Origin: Opitutaceae bacterium
Lineage (GTDB): Bacteria; Verrucomicrobiota; Verrucomicrobiia; Opitutales; Opitutaceae
NCBI GenBank assembly: GCA_003164715.1
Contig: PLTZ01000078.1
Span: 1 to 64,000, forward strand
Length of the DNA stretch: 64,000 nucleotides
Direction of reading: 5' to 3'
Part shown: piece by piece, positions 18,252 through 27,870 of the stretch
How the letters are laid out: each line of letters starts with the position of its first letter
How positions within the stretch are numbered: position 1 is the stretch's first letter
Translations under genes and position numbers: made by a program
Notes under the pieces: generated by a model
Databases searched by the model: none
Seen by the model: only the letters and a program-made list of their open reading frames with translations
What the model was told of the DNA's origin: nothing

Positions 18252-21038
18252 ATGCGCGACGGAATCCTAAGGCCCTGCATGGCGGGCGCCCGCATGTGCG
18301 CCTCCTGCCTCGCCACGTTCGCCGTGTGGACGGCGTGGCTCGCGCTCCTCTTGCTGTTCGCGTTCCAGGTCTACGTCGCCTCCGTGAACGAGCTCCAGAT
18401 CCCGCGGTTCCTGCTGCGCGCGATCGAGGACCATCTCGCGGAGTCAGGCGTGTCCGTCAGGTTCGGGCGCGCGACGTTCGACCCGTCCGGGCGCATCCTC
18501 CTGCAGAAGGCCCGCTTTAAGCTGGCGTCCTTCAGCGAGCCGGTTGTCACGGCCGACGCGATCTACATCCGGCTGGACCCGCTCGCGCTCCTCGAGCGGC
18601 GCTTCGAGGCGCGGGAGATCCGCGCCACGGGCGCGAACCTCTTCATCCCGGCCATGCTCTCCGCATCGGGCCGCGCCGAGAAGGTCGTCCGGGACCTGGA
18701 CGCGGGATTCTCGATCACCTCGAGGGGAGACGAGTTCTCGGTCGACTATTTGAACTGCCGGCTCGGCGACGTGTCCGTGTCGGCGCACGGGCAGATCAAT
18801 GCCGGCACCGTGGCCCGCAACGGCGCGCAGGCGGCGTCCCTCCCACTGCCCGAGTTCGTGTCGAAGAACTACGTGGCCCTCAGCCGGGAGTTCGCCCGGG
18901 CCGAAGTGGGGTTGGCGGGCCTGGACCGCGCCGTCGTTACGGCGCTCCTGACGCCGTCCGACACGAGGGGGGCGATCGTGAGCGCGGAGCTCTTCGCGGA
19001 GGGCCTGAGCGTCGCCGGCCCCGTGGCGGTCGAGGCCCGGCGGATCCACGCAGGATGCCGGCTCCCCCTCCTCGGAGGCGCGCCCCTCATGACCTCGGCG
19101 GTGGCCACCGCCGAGAGCATAAGCATCGGGCCGACGCTCGCCATGCGCGGCGTGCGCGTGCGGGCGCGCGGGATCCTGAAGGTCGACACAATGGCGTTTA
19201 GCCCGAGGCTCTTCGAATTGTCCGGCGGCTCCGTCTCATACGGGGCCGACTCGCTCGCGGCGCCGCTGGCGACCGTCATTCCCGGGAGCGGGCGCTCGGC
19301 CTCGGTCGAGGCCTCCGCGTCCCTTTTTGGCCGCCCGATATGGGCCCGGGGCGACGCCGACATGGCGTCCAAGGCCGCCGACTTCACCTTCGAGGGGTCG
19401 GTGGCGCCCGATGTGCTCGGCCCCATCTCGGACCACACCCACTTCGATATCCGGCGCTTTGTCGAATTGCACGAGCCTGTCGCGGCCTTCGGCCGGGTCC
19501 GCCTCCTGCCGGGCTGGAAGTTCGGGGGTGTGACGGCGCACGTGGACGCCCACGACTTCGTCGCCTACCACGTCAAGTTCGAGGGGGCGCGCGGCGCCGT
19601 GACCTTTGACGGGACCCGTCTGGCGGCGCGCGAGGCGACGGCCGAGAGCGGCGAGAACTACGCGTACGGATCCTACGAGCATAACTTCTCGACCAAGGAG
19701 TTCCGGTACCTGCTCAGCGGCAGGCTAAGGCCGCTCGACATCTCGGCGTGGTTCCTCGGCGACTGGTGGAACGGCATCTTCAAGCATTTCGAGTTTCCCG
19801 TCCAGCCGCCCGACGCGACGATCGACGTGCGCGGCCGCTATCTGAAGGGAAGGGTTTTCGCCGTGTACGGGTACGTCGACGCGACGAACCCCGTGGTCAA
19901 GGGCGTGCCCTTAGACTCGCTCCGGACGCTCCTGTTCGTCGACCAGTCGGCGTGCGACGGGCTCGAGGTCGAGCTCGCGAAGGGCGGCGGGAACGCCGAG
20001 GGATCGTTCAGGCTGGCGACCGTGCCCGCAACCGGCTCCTGGAGCGGCTTCGACATCGACGCGGCGTCGACGATGGACCCGGTGCCGCTCGCCTCGATGC
20101 TTCCCCCCGACGGCGCTGCGGCGGTCGCAGCGTTCGCATTCGACAAGCCGCCCGCAATCGCCCTCCGCGCCCACTTCGATGGGCCCTCGGCCGACGGCCC
20201 GCGGCACAAGGTCGTCCATGCGGACTTCCGCGCCGACGGGGGCTTCCGGGTCCACGGGGTCATATTCGAGAGGGGGTCGTTCAAGCTGGACGTCAGCGAC
20301 GACGAGATCGACGTCGCCGACGTCGACGCGGGCTTTGCCGGCGGCACCGTGGCCGGATCCGCCCACGTGAGCGGGACGGGCACGGACAGGCGCCTGCGCT
20401 TCAAGGCGTCGCTCTCGGGCGCGAGCCTGGGCCAGGCCGCCGCCGCGGCCGAAGGCTACGTTGTCGCCGGGCGCGCCCCGGGGAGTTCCACCGCGCTCGA
20501 CACGTTCGCAAAGGACAAGTCCGGGGTGCGCCTCGACCTCAACGCCTCCGCCCAGGGCCGCCCCGGGGAACTCGCCACCTTCGTGGGCGAAGGCAACGTC
20601 CAGATCCAGGGCTCGAACCTCGGCGAACTCTCGCTTCTCGGGGGCCTGTCGAAGATCCTCAAGTTTCCCGAGTTGCGCTTCACGCAGGCCCGGGCCTCGT
20701 TCAAGATCGAGAACGCGTCGCTCAACTTCCCCGAGCTAAGCGTCCTAGGGGCGAATTCGGCGATTCAGGCCAGGGGCACGTACGCGATCGACCGCCGCAA
20801 GCTCGACTTCTCGGCCACGATCTACCCGTTCATGGAGAGCAAGTCCCTGCTGCAGATCATCAACGCAATCTCCGCACCAATCTCGGCCGTGTTCCGCGTG
20901 AGGCTAACCGGCAGCGTCGACAAGCCCGCCTGGCGGCTCGCGTACAGCCCCCTCAACCTCCTGCGCGAGGGCGACGACAGGCCCGAAGCGCCTGACAAGT
21001 TGGCGCCCCCGGCCCCGCTGGCCAATCCCCCTCCCTGA
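18252..21038 (+). CDS. large AsmA-like membrane-anchored protein
   Basis: The 928-residue protein has an N-terminal membrane helix (about 22-45) followed by a long beta-rich region. Its opening (LRAIEDHLAESGVSVRFGRATFDPSG, split around residues 55-80) resembles AsmA/TamB-type proteins, and near the C-terminus (about 780-900) it carries an AsmA-like unit: GEGNVQIQGSNLGELSLLGGLSKIL and a terminal domain ending PAWRLAYSP. Such proteins bridge inner and outer membranes and are proposed to move or organise lipids. It starts 8 bases after the DUF4340 gene, so the Gld-like ABC set and an envelope-bridging protein appear to be one operon. The family call is by pattern only. Confidence 0.7.
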   Translation: MRDGILRPCMAGARMCASCLATFAVWTAWLALLLLFAFQVYVASVNELQIPRFLLRAIEDHLAESGVSVRFGRATFDPSGRILLQKARFKLASFSEPVVTADAIYIRLDPLALLERRFEAREIRATGANLFIPAMLSASGRAEKVVRDLDAGFSITSRGDEFSVDYLNCRLGDVSVSAHGQINAGTVARNGAQAASLPLPEFVSKNYVALSREFARAEVGLAGLDRAVVTALLTPSDTRGAIVSAELFAEGLSVAGPVAVEARRIHAGCRLPLLGGAPLMTSAVATAESISIGPTLAMRGVRVRARGILKVDTMAFSPRLFELSGGSVSYGADSLAAPLATVIPGSGRSASVEASASLFGRPIWARGDADMASKAADFTFEGSVAPDVLGPISDHTHFDIRRFVELHEPVAAFGRVRLLPGWKFGGVTAHVDAHDFVAYHVKFEGARGAVTFDGTRLAAREATAESGENYAYGSYEHNFSTKEFRYLLSGRLRPLDISAWFLGDWWNGIFKHFEFPVQPPDATIDVRGRYLKGRVFAVYGYVDATNPVVKGVPLDSLRTLLFVDQSACDGLEVELAKGGGNAEGSFRLATVPATGSWSGFDIDAASTMDPVPLASMLPPDGAAAVAAFAFDKPPAIALRAHFDGPSADGPRHKVVHADFRADGGFRVHGVIFERGSFKLDVSDDEIDVADVDAGFAGGTVAGSAHVSGTGTDRRLRFKASLSGASLGQAAAAAEGYVVAGRAPGSSTALDTFAKDKSGVRLDLNASAQGRPGELATFVGEGNVQIQGSNLGELSLLGGLSKILKFPELRFTQARASFKIENASLNFPELSVLGANSAIQARGTYAIDRRKLDFSATIYPFMESKSLLQIINAISAPISAVFRVRLTGSVDKPAWRLAYSPLNLLREGDDRPEAPDKLAPPAPLANPPP

Positions 21039-21052
21039 CAGCGGGTTGGCCC

Positions 21053-21068
21053 CCCCGTGAGGACGGGG
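21053..21068 (+). terminator. hairpin after the AsmA-like gene
   Basis: CCCCGT (21053-21058) pairs perfectly with ACGGGG (21063-21068) around the loop GAGG, 15 bases after the stop. No T-run follows, so this may be a weak or Rho-assisted end of the 13-21 kb operon. Confidence 0.4.
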
Positions 21069-21150
21069 ATTCACCGTAAAATTGCGTAACGTCCATGATC
21101 CGAAACACATTGCCCCGGCTAGGTCGAAACGCTTAATTCACCCGGGCCGC

Positions 21151-24100
21151 ATGGATCACGTCAACACATTGCCCCACCGAACCTGGAGCGAGCGGGCGTC
21201 GCTCGCGCTCGCGGGGGCTCTGATTCTGATTGGCCTCACGACGCCGCTGGGCTGGCTGCTGCACATCGACCGCCTGGTCATGCCGATCGAGCACAAGGCG
21301 CCGATCATGTTCAACGAGGGGCTCTGCTTCCTGGCGATCGGGATCGCCCTGCTCGGGCGCGAGTTCGGCTTGAGGAGGGCCGTCTGGGCGGGGTTGGTGC
21401 CGGCGGTGATTGGCGCCCTGACGGCGTTCGAGGGGTTCTCCGGCGCCGACCTCAAGATCGACGAGTTCTTCGTGCGGGACGCGCTCTTCATCGACACGAG
21501 CCAGCCCGGCCGCGGCTCGATCGTTGCGGCGGGCTGCGTCCTGGTCGCGGGGATGACGGTCTTCTGGAAGATCTGGGAAAGACGGGCGCGCGAGCGCCTC
21601 TTCGCCGAGGCGGTGGCCGGGTCCGTGCTCGCGTCAGTCGGGTTCTCGACCCTGCTCGGCTATGCCTTCGACCTGGCCGCGGTCTACAACTGGGGCACGA
21701 ACACGGCGACGTCGGCGGTCGCCGCCGCCGGGCTGCTGCTCACCGGCTCCGCGCTGCTGGTGCTGGCTTGGCGGGCGAGCATGAAGGAGGAGGGCGGGCC
21801 GCCCGCGTGGCTTCCCATGCCCGCGGTGATCGGCAGCCTCACCCTCACGCTGATCTTCTGGATCGGGCTGCAGGAGCGGGAGACGGCCTACCTCGAGGCG
21901 AAAACCTACAGCGAGATCGACCAGATTGCGTCCACGATCAAGTCCACGATCGACCAGCAGACCAACCTCCTCGACCGGCTTGCCCGAAGCGGGACCGACA
22001 ACCCCGACGCGAACGTCGTGGCCTGGCAGACGGACGCGGCCGCGCTATACGAAGACTCGAGGGACCTCGGCTGCATGTCGATCGCCCTCATCGACGCCGC
22101 CGGCACGAGGCGGGTGACCCGGTGGATCTACCCGACCCAGGACAACCTCGGGGCGATCGGGTACGACCACGCCTCGGATCGGAGGAGGCGCGAGGCCCTT
22201 GAGGCGGCACGGGCTAAGAACGCCCCGGAGATCTCCACGTTTGCGGACACGGGCGGAAAGAAGAGCCCGGGCTTCGTGATCTACTCGCCCATCGGCAGGA
22301 ACGGGAGCCCCAGCCACTACGTGGCCGCGGAGTACCTCTACGCCAGGTTCTTCGCGATGATCTTCAAGCAGCTCAAGCTCGCCGGCCACTACACCTTCGC
22401 GGTCACCGTCGGGGGCGCCCAGGTGTACAACTCGGCGCTGACGGACAGCGAGGGCAAGCTGCAGCCGAGCGAGGAGACGATCTCGAGCCTCTTCGGCCAG
22501 CGCATCAAGCTCCGCCTCACGCCCACCCCCGAGCTCGTTAGGGCGGACAAGCGGTACCTGCCCGAGATGGCGCTCGGCGGCGGCCTCGCGATCACGCTGC
22601 TGCTCGGTTTCATCCTGCACTTCGCGCGGCGCGCGCGCTCGGGCCAGTATCTGTCCGAGCTGTCCAACAAGAGGCTGGTGGCGGAGAACGAGGAGAGGCG
22701 CAGGATTGAGGCCCGGCTCAAGGTCTCCGACGAACGCCTGAGGCTAGCGCTCGACTCCACCCAGATCGGTATCCTCGAATGGAACGTCCCCAAGGGGCAC
22801 GTCTACTACAGCCCCGGCCTCTGGAGCCTCCTCGGCTACGAGCACGCGCGCATGCCGTCGACCCTCGAAGTGTGGCAGTCCCTCATCCACCCCGAGGACC
22901 TTCCGATGTACCGGAAGCGGACCGAGTCCCAGCTGAACGGCATCGCCTCGTTCATCGACCCGGAATACCGGGTTCGGGCGCGCAACGGGGACTGGCGCTG
23001 GGTCTATGTTCGGTCGAAGTCGGTCCTCGCGGGCCCGAACGGCCGGCCCACACGGATCATCGGCACCGTCCAGGACATCACCATCCGGCGCGAGTCCGAC
23101 CAGGCCCTGCGGGAAAGCCAGGCCGAGGCGCGCAAGCTCTCGCTCGTCGCGTCGAAGACGGACAACCTCGTCATCATCGGCTCCGCGGACGGCAAGATCG
23201 AATGGGTGAACAGCGCCTTCTGCAGGGTCATGGAGTACACGCTCGCGGAAGTCGTGGGCAAGGACCCGGGGCGCCTCCTGAGCGGCCCCGACACCGACGA
23301 CGCGCAGGCGGACCTGATCCGCGAAGAGATCGCCAAGGGAGTCGGCACGAACACGGAGATCGTCCAATACTCGAAGTCCGGCAGGAAGTACTACCTGCAC
23401 ATGGAGGTGCAGGTCGTCCGGAACCAGGCGGGCCAGGTCGAGAACTTCATCGCCATCGAGAACGACATCACGTCCCGGGTCGAGACCGAGAGCCAGCTGC
23501 GCAGGGCGAAGGCCGAGGCCGACTTCGCATCGCGCGCGAAGAGCGAGTTTCTGGCCTCGATGTCGCACGAGATCCGCACGCCGATGAACGGGGTGATCGG
23601 GATGACGAGCATCCTCATGGAGACCCCGCTCACGGGCGACCAGCGGGACTTCGTCAACACGATCCGCACCTCCGGCGAGGCCCTGCTGACGATCATCAAC
23701 GACATCCTCGACTTCTCCAAGATCGAGTCGGGGAAGATGGAGCTCGAGAAGGCACCGTTCGAGCTGGCGCTGTGCGTCGAGGAGGCGCTCGACCTGTTCG
23801 CGCCCACGGCAGCCTCCAAGCGCCTCGAGATCGGCTACCACGTCGAGCCCGACGTCCCGCCGTGGATCGTGGGCGACGTGACCCGCCTGCGCCAGATCAT
23901 CGTGAACCTGGTCAACAACGCCATAAAGTTCACGCCGACGGGCAGCATCTCCATCCAGGTCCGCAGGATTCCGCTCGACGCCTCCGTCCGGGCGACGCCG
24001 GCGGGCAGGATGCGCCTTGAGATCACGGTCCAGGACACGGGCATCGGCATCCCTCCCGACCGGATCGACCGGCTCTTCAAGGCGTTCAGCCAGGTGGACT

Positions 24101-25104
24101 CGTCGACGACGCGCAAGTACGGCGGCACGGGCCTCGGCCTGGCGATCTGCCAGAGGCTCTGCCAGCTGATGAACGGCGACATCCGCGTCGAGAGCACCCT
24201 CGGCAAGGGGTCGACCTTCACGATGGCCATCATGACGGACGCGGCGCAGCGCCCGGCGGAGGTGTCCGCCCCGCCCTTCGCGGGCCTCGATCTCAAGGGC
24301 GAGTTGGCGCTCTGCATCGAGGACAACCCGATCACGCGCGCCCGCCTGCGTACGCTGTTCGACTCGCTCGGCGCAACCTGCGTGTTCGCCAACGAGCCGG
24401 AGTCCGCGGTGGAGATCGCCTCGAACCTGCCGAACCCGCCGGCGATCGTGATCCTGGACCTGCCCGAGTTCGACAGCCAGCGGGCGCTCGACAAGACGGC
24501 GGAGATCAAGAGCTCGAGGATCGTCCTGTTCCGCCTCGGCCAGACGCCCCCTCCGGCGCCGAAGGACGGATTCCCGTATGCGACGGTCTCGAAGCCGATA
24601 AAGACGGTGTCGTTCCTGCAGGCCCTCTCGCTCCTGGGCAACCGCAGCGGCAGCGGCGGGATCGTGGTGCATGCAAGGCACGAGGACCGCCCGATCGCCG
24701 AGGAGATCCCCCTCACGGTGCTGCTAGCCGAGGATAATGCGGTCAACCAGAGGGTCGCGCTGCGGTTCCTCGAGCGGATGGGCTACAACGCCGACGCGGT
24801 GGGCAACGGCCTGGAGGTGCTGAAGGCGTTCCAGACCCGCAGCTACGACCTGGTGCTCATGGATCTGCAGATGCCCGAGATGGACGGCCTCGAGGCGAGC
24901 CGCCGGATCCGCAGGACCGTGCCCCCGGAGCGCCAGCCGAAGATCATCGCGCTGACGGCCAACGCGATGCAGGGAGACCGCGAGATATGCCTCGACGCGG
25001 GGATGGATGACTACATCTCAAAGCCCGTGAAGATGCACGAGATCGTCGCCGCCATCCGGCGCCAGTTCTCCAAGAGCAAGGTCGCGCCGACCATCACCGA
25101 GTGA
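21151..25104 (+). CDS. hybrid sensor histidine kinase with two receiver domains
   Basis: The 1317-residue protein, in order: about six N-terminal membrane helices (to about residue 240); a probable extracytoplasmic sensor (about 247-470) closed by another helix (about 475-493); PAS/PAC 1 (about 527-650, [19 protein letters not shown]); PAS/PAC 2 (about 665-780); HisKA with phospho-acceptor His806 in [12 protein letters not shown]; HATPase ([28 protein letters not shown]); receiver 1 (about 1052-1165); receiver 2 (about 1187-1305) with phospho-acceptor Asp1238 in [12 protein letters not shown] and conserved Lys in YISKPV. Receiver 1 keeps an Asp (ILDLPEF) and Lys but lacks the usual Thr/Ser. 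The ATG at 21151 is chosen because the hydrophobic region starts soon after. Its stop overlaps the convergent gene by 11 bases. Target unknown. Confidence 0.92.
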   Translation: MDHVNTLPHRTWSERASLALAGALILIGLTTPLGWLLHIDRLVMPIEHKAPIMFNEGLCFLAIGIALLGREFGLRRAVWAGLVPAVIGALTAFEGFSGADLKIDEFFVRDALFIDTSQPGRGSIVAAGCVLVAGMTVFWKIWERRARERLFAEAVAGSVLASVGFSTLLGYAFDLAAVYNWGTNTATSAVAAAGLLLTGSALLVLAWRASMKEEGGPPAWLPMPAVIGSLTLTLIFWIGLQERETAYLEAKTYSEIDQIASTIKSTIDQQTNLLDRLARSGTDNPDANVVAWQTDAAALYEDSRDLGCMSIALIDAAGTRRVTRWIYPTQDNLGAIGYDHASDRRRREALEAARAKNAPEISTFADTGGKKSPGFVIYSPIGRNGSPSHYVAAEYLYARFFAMIFKQLKLAGHYTFAVTVGGAQVYNSALTDSEGKLQPSEETISSLFGQRIKLRLTPTPELVRADKRYLPEMALGGGLAITLLLGFILHFARRARSGQYLSELSNKRLVAENEERRRIEARLKVSDERLRLALDSTQIGILEWNVPKGHVYYSPGLWSLLGYEHARMPSTLEVWQSLIHPEDLPMYRKRTESQLNGIASFIDPEYRVRARNGDWRWVYVRSKSVLAGPNGRPTRIIGTVQDITIRRESDQALRESQAEARKLSLVASKTDNLVIIGSADGKIEWVNSAFCRVMEYTLAEVVGKDPGRLLSGPDTDDAQADLIREEIAKGVGTNTEIVQYSKSGRKYYLHMEVQVVRNQAGQVENFIAIENDITSRVETESQLRRAKAEADFASRAKSEFLASMSHEIRTPMNGVIGMTSILMETPLTGDQRDFVNTIRTSGEALLTIINDILDFSKIESGKMELEKAPFELALCVEEALDLFAPTAASKRLEIGYHVEPDVPPWIVGDVTRLRQIIVNLVNNAIKFTPTGSISIQVRRIPLDASVRATPAGRMRLEITVQDTGIGIPPDRIDRLFKAFSQVDSSTTRKYGGTGLGLAICQRLCQLMNGDIRVESTLGKGSTFTMAIMTDAAQRPAEVSAPPFAGLDLKGELALCIEDNPITRARLRTLFDSLGATCVFANEPESAVEIASNLPNPPAIVILDLPEFDSQRALDKTAEIKSSRIVLFRLGQTPPPAPKDGFPYATVSKPIKTVSFLQALSLLGNRSGSGGIVVHARHEDRPIAEEIPLTVLLAEDNAVNQRVALRFLERMGYNADAVGNGLEVLKAFQTRSYDLVLMDLQMPEMDGLEASRRIRRTVPPERQPKIIALTANAMQGDREICLDAGMDDYISKPVKMHEIVAAIRRQFSKSKVAPTITE

Positions 25105-26290
25105 CGGAGGCCGCGAGCCCGGCGATTTCGCCGGCGCGCGTCTGATCGGCGGCGAGGTTCGTGAGTTCGAGGGGATCCCGGTCCAGGTCGAAGAAGAGCC
25201 ACGGCGAGCCGTCCTCTTTCAGGATGAGCTTGCGGGCGCGGGTGCGCACGCCGGCCCAGATGCGGTCGCACTGGTCGGGCAGGCGCACGACCGAGGGCAT
25301 CGAGATGCGCGCGGCCCCGGGCAGGCCGCTCGGCAGCCCTGTCGCGCCCGCGGCCCACGCCGCCGTCATCCGCGGAAGGTCAAGGAGCGAGACCGGCCGG
25401 TCGTCCCTGCCGGCCCCTCCGGGAATCCGCACCACAAGCGGCACCCGGACGCTCTCCTCGTGGGGCCAGCCCTTGCGGAAGAGCCCGTGGGAGCCGTGCA
25501 TGTCGCCGTGCACCGACGTCACGGCGACAATCGTGTCCCGCGGCAGGGCGCCGACAAGCCCGCCTATGGCGCGGTCGGTCGCCTCCACGTGGGCGTAGTA
25601 CCCCGAAAGGTCCGCCCGGCACCTCGCCTCGTCCGCGCCGCGTAGGGGAACGTTGCCGCGCAGGACGAGGCCCCCGGTGGGCCGGGCGCCCACCCCGGAG
25701 GCGGGCGCGCCGTAGGGCGGATGGGGCGGCTCGAGGCTGACGACCGCGAACCACGGCCGCTCGCACGCCCCGAGCATGGCGCGGGCCCTGCCGCACACGA
25801 CGTCGCTCTGGTAGCCCTCGAAGCGGGCGGGTTCCGGCAGCAGCGTCCCGTGGAGCCAGGGGTCATTGAGAAGAAACCCGCTCTCAAACCCCTCCCAGAA
25901 ATCGAATCCACCCCGGTACTGCGGCGCGACGACCGCGCGGGCGTGCTCATCGCCCGTCAGCCTGGCCCCGGGGTCGCGCACGGAGAGGTGCCATTTCCCG
26001 AAGAAGGCGGTCAGGTAGGAGCGCTCCCTCATCTCGTGGGCGATCGTCCGGGTACCGGGCGGGAGCGGGTCGAAGTATCCGCGCACCCCGTTGCCCGGCG
26101 ATTCCAGGCCGGTGAGCAGGGCGGCCCGCGCGAAGGGCCCGAAGGGATGCGGAGTCACGGCCTGCGTGAAGTCCACGCCCTCCGCGGCCAGGGCGTCCAA
26201 GCAGGGGGTCCGGGCGTTCGGGTCGCCGGAGTACCCGCACGCCTGCGCCCGCCACTGCGTGGTCACGATCCAAAGGATGTTCGGCGGCAT
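25094..26290 (-). CDS. sulfatase-fold protein lacking catalytic residues (probable pseudoenzyme)
   Basis: The 398 residues follow the sulfatase/alkaline phosphatase superfamily from end to end: PPNILWIVT, TPCLDALAAEGVDFTQA, ARAALLTG, GKWHL (98-102), PPHPPYG (about 189-194), HGDMHGSHGLFRKGWPHEESV. The chemistry is gone. The formylglycine motif C-x-P-x-R reads G-P-F-A-R with Gly51 at the cysteine position. The early metal Asp is Thr11 (IVTTQ for IVTDQ), and the DHG aspartate is Val260 (SVHG). Lys99, His101, His190 and Lys273 remain. A binding or scaffold role is likelier than hydrolysis. ATG at 26290 follows a nine-C run; a TTG at 26332 is in frame. It lies downstream of the stator-like pair on the same strand. 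Confidence 0.78.
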   Translation of the reverse strand: MPPNILWIVTTQWRAQACGYSGDPNARTPCLDALAAEGVDFTQAVTPHPFGPFARAALLTGLESPGNGVRGYFDPLPPGTRTIAHEMRERSYLTAFFGKWHLSVRDPGARLTGDEHARAVVAPQYRGGFDFWEGFESGFLLNDPWLHGTLLPEPARFEGYQSDVVCGRARAMLGACERPWFAVVSLEPPHPPYGAPASGVGARPTGGLVLRGNVPLRGADEARCRADLSGYYAHVEATDRAIGGLVGALPRDTIVAVTSVHGDMHGSHGLFRKGWPHEESVRVPLVVRIPGGAGRDDRPVSLLDLPRMTAAWAAGATGLPSGLPGAARISMPSVVRLPDQCDRIWAGVRTRARKLILKEDGSPWLFFDLDRDPLELTNLAADQTRAGEIAGLAASVTR

Positions 26291-26478
26291 GGGGGGGGGT
26301 CGCTCGGGGCCGGAGTTGAGATTGCGCCACAACCCAATTGGATACCGCGGCCTTGTGCAACCCAGCGTCCGGGAAACGCCTCAGTGGAGGCTCGGGCAGC
26401 GGCTGATCGCCCGGAGCGCGGTATTCGAGCGGACCCGGGAGGGGCGCCCCGGCGCCGGCTAGAGCGCCCGCCCCGCCG

Positions 26479-27870
26479 TCACTGCAGCTCCGGAGGCATC
26501 TGCAGGACGCGGGCGGCCAGGGAGTCCAGTAGGCTTCCCGTGCGCTGGACCGCCTTCGACTCCCCGGAGTAGATGGTCGCCAGGGGCGAGAAGTCCCTCA
26601 GCAGGACGCAGTAGTCGCCGTTCACCATGATGCCGAGAAGCTCTCCGTTCTCGCTGAAGACGAGGTCCCCCCTGGATGTCGCAAAGTCCCCGAAGAGGCG
26701 CTTCATCAGTCGGTTATCCACGCGCACATAGCCGTGGTGGGCCTCGTCGAGCTTGAACCCGAGCTCGCCGTAGCCCTTGCCGCCGCCGCTGATCAGGAGC
26801 GCTTGGGGGAACTTGAAGGGATCCGCGGCAAGGGGGTACACCTTGGCGCCCAGCGCGGCCACCTGCTGGGGATCGACGGGGATCACCACCACCCTCGGGT
26901 CCGCTTGGAGGAACTCGACTAGCGCCGCGGCGGACTTGTAATCCGGCGGCCGGTCAAACCTGACCGAGATCCGCTCCCAGTCCGAGCCAATCTCGCGCAG
27001 CGAGAACGGCGTGTCCTCCACCTCGATCAGGGCGTAGACCTGCTTGCCGTCCGTGGTGAACACGGTCTTCGCCTCCTTGTCGCGGGTGGTGGTGCCGAAG
27101 AGCCCCTTGCGGCTCGCGGCGAACGTCGTCTGCACTCGGTTCGCCAGGAAGTCGTTGAAGAGCACGTTCGCGGAGATCGGCCGGTTGTCCCGGATCTCCC
27201 TCGTGAGCTCGCCCGAGTTCTGCGCGAGCGCCCCCACCCCCTGTGCGAGCTGGTTGGTCGCCTGCTCGACCTTCGCGCGCTCCGTCCGCTCGGTCTGCAC
27301 CTGCGCCTCGAGCTCGGTGGCCTTGGCGGCGAGCTGCTCCTTCTCGTGCTCCCCGACCGCAACGGCCACGCTCAGGCTCTCGATCTGCTTCCTCGCCTCC
27401 GCCTGCTGCCGCTCCAGCGAGGCGAGCGCCTCCTTCTGGCGCTGGGCCTCGGTCTTCTTGTCCTCGAGCTCCCGCTGGAGCTGGGCGAGCTCGCTGCGCG
27501 TGAGCGAATTCTCCTGCGTCTCGGCCTGGTACTTGAGGTTGAGCTCGGTCTGCGACTTCTGCGTGTCGACCAGCTGGGCGGTGAGCTTCTGGCTCTCCGA
27601 CTGGAGCTGGCCGAGGCTGCGTTCGCGAGAGGCGAGTGTCGAATCGGAGGAGGCCAGCTTCTGCTCGAGCGCCTGGCGCGACAGCTGCTCCTCGACGAGC
27701 GACTGCCTCATCGCCTCGACCAGGTCCTGCTCCTTCGACACCGTGTTGGAGGAGATCTCGTTGACCGGTGGCTGCACCGGCCGCGAAGGAACCGCCCGCT
27801 CCCACCGCGTAAGCGCGATGAGGTTGAGGAAGAGGAAGTCGACGATGAACAGGAGGAGGGTCTTGTTCAT
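26479..27870 (-). CDS. MotB/ExbD-like anchored coiled-coil protein with degenerate trypsin-like C-terminal domain
   Basis: The 463-residue protein has a single membrane helix at the very N-terminus (residues 4-20) carrying an acidic residue, Asp11, in LLLFIVDFLFLNLIAL. This placement recalls the ion-carrying Asp of MotB, ExbD and ZorB. Residues about 45-220 form a long coiled coil rich in Glu, Gln, Lys. Residues about 235-440 are globular; FATSRGDLVFSENGELLGIMVN resembles the G-x-S-G-x-P-V-x-n-x-x-G-x-l-v-G-I strand pair of trypsin-fold proteins, without a recognisable full triad. The start overlaps the stop of the partner membrane gene (ATGA). Role as half of an ion-driven complex is inference from architecture and pairing. 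Confidence 0.72.
   Translation of the reverse strand: MNKTLLLFIVDFLFLNLIALTRWERAVPSRPVQPPVNEISSNTVSKEQDLVEAMRQSLVEEQLSRQALEQKLASSDSTLASRERSLGQLQSESQKLTAQLVDTQKSQTELNLKYQAETQENSLTRSELAQLQRELEDKKTEAQRQKEALASLERQQAEARKQIESLSVAVAVGEHEKEQLAAKATELEAQVQTERTERAKVEQATNQLAQGVGALAQNSGELTREIRDNRPISANVLFNDFLANRVQTTFAASRKGLFGTTTRDKEAKTVFTTDGKQVYALIEVEDTPFSLREIGSDWERISVRFDRPPDYKSAAALVEFLQADPRVVVIPVDPQQVAALGAKVYPLAADPFKFPQALLISGGGKGYGELGFKLDEAHHGYVRVDNRLMKRLFGDFATSRGDLVFSENGELLGIMVNGDYCVLLRDFSPLATIYSGESKAVQRTGSLLDSLAARVLQMPPELQ

Noticed and set aside
21768-24681. Long alternative frames inside the histidine kinase gene
   Set aside because: Composition is low-complexity Arg/Ala/Gly and they overlap an unmistakable multi-domain kinase.
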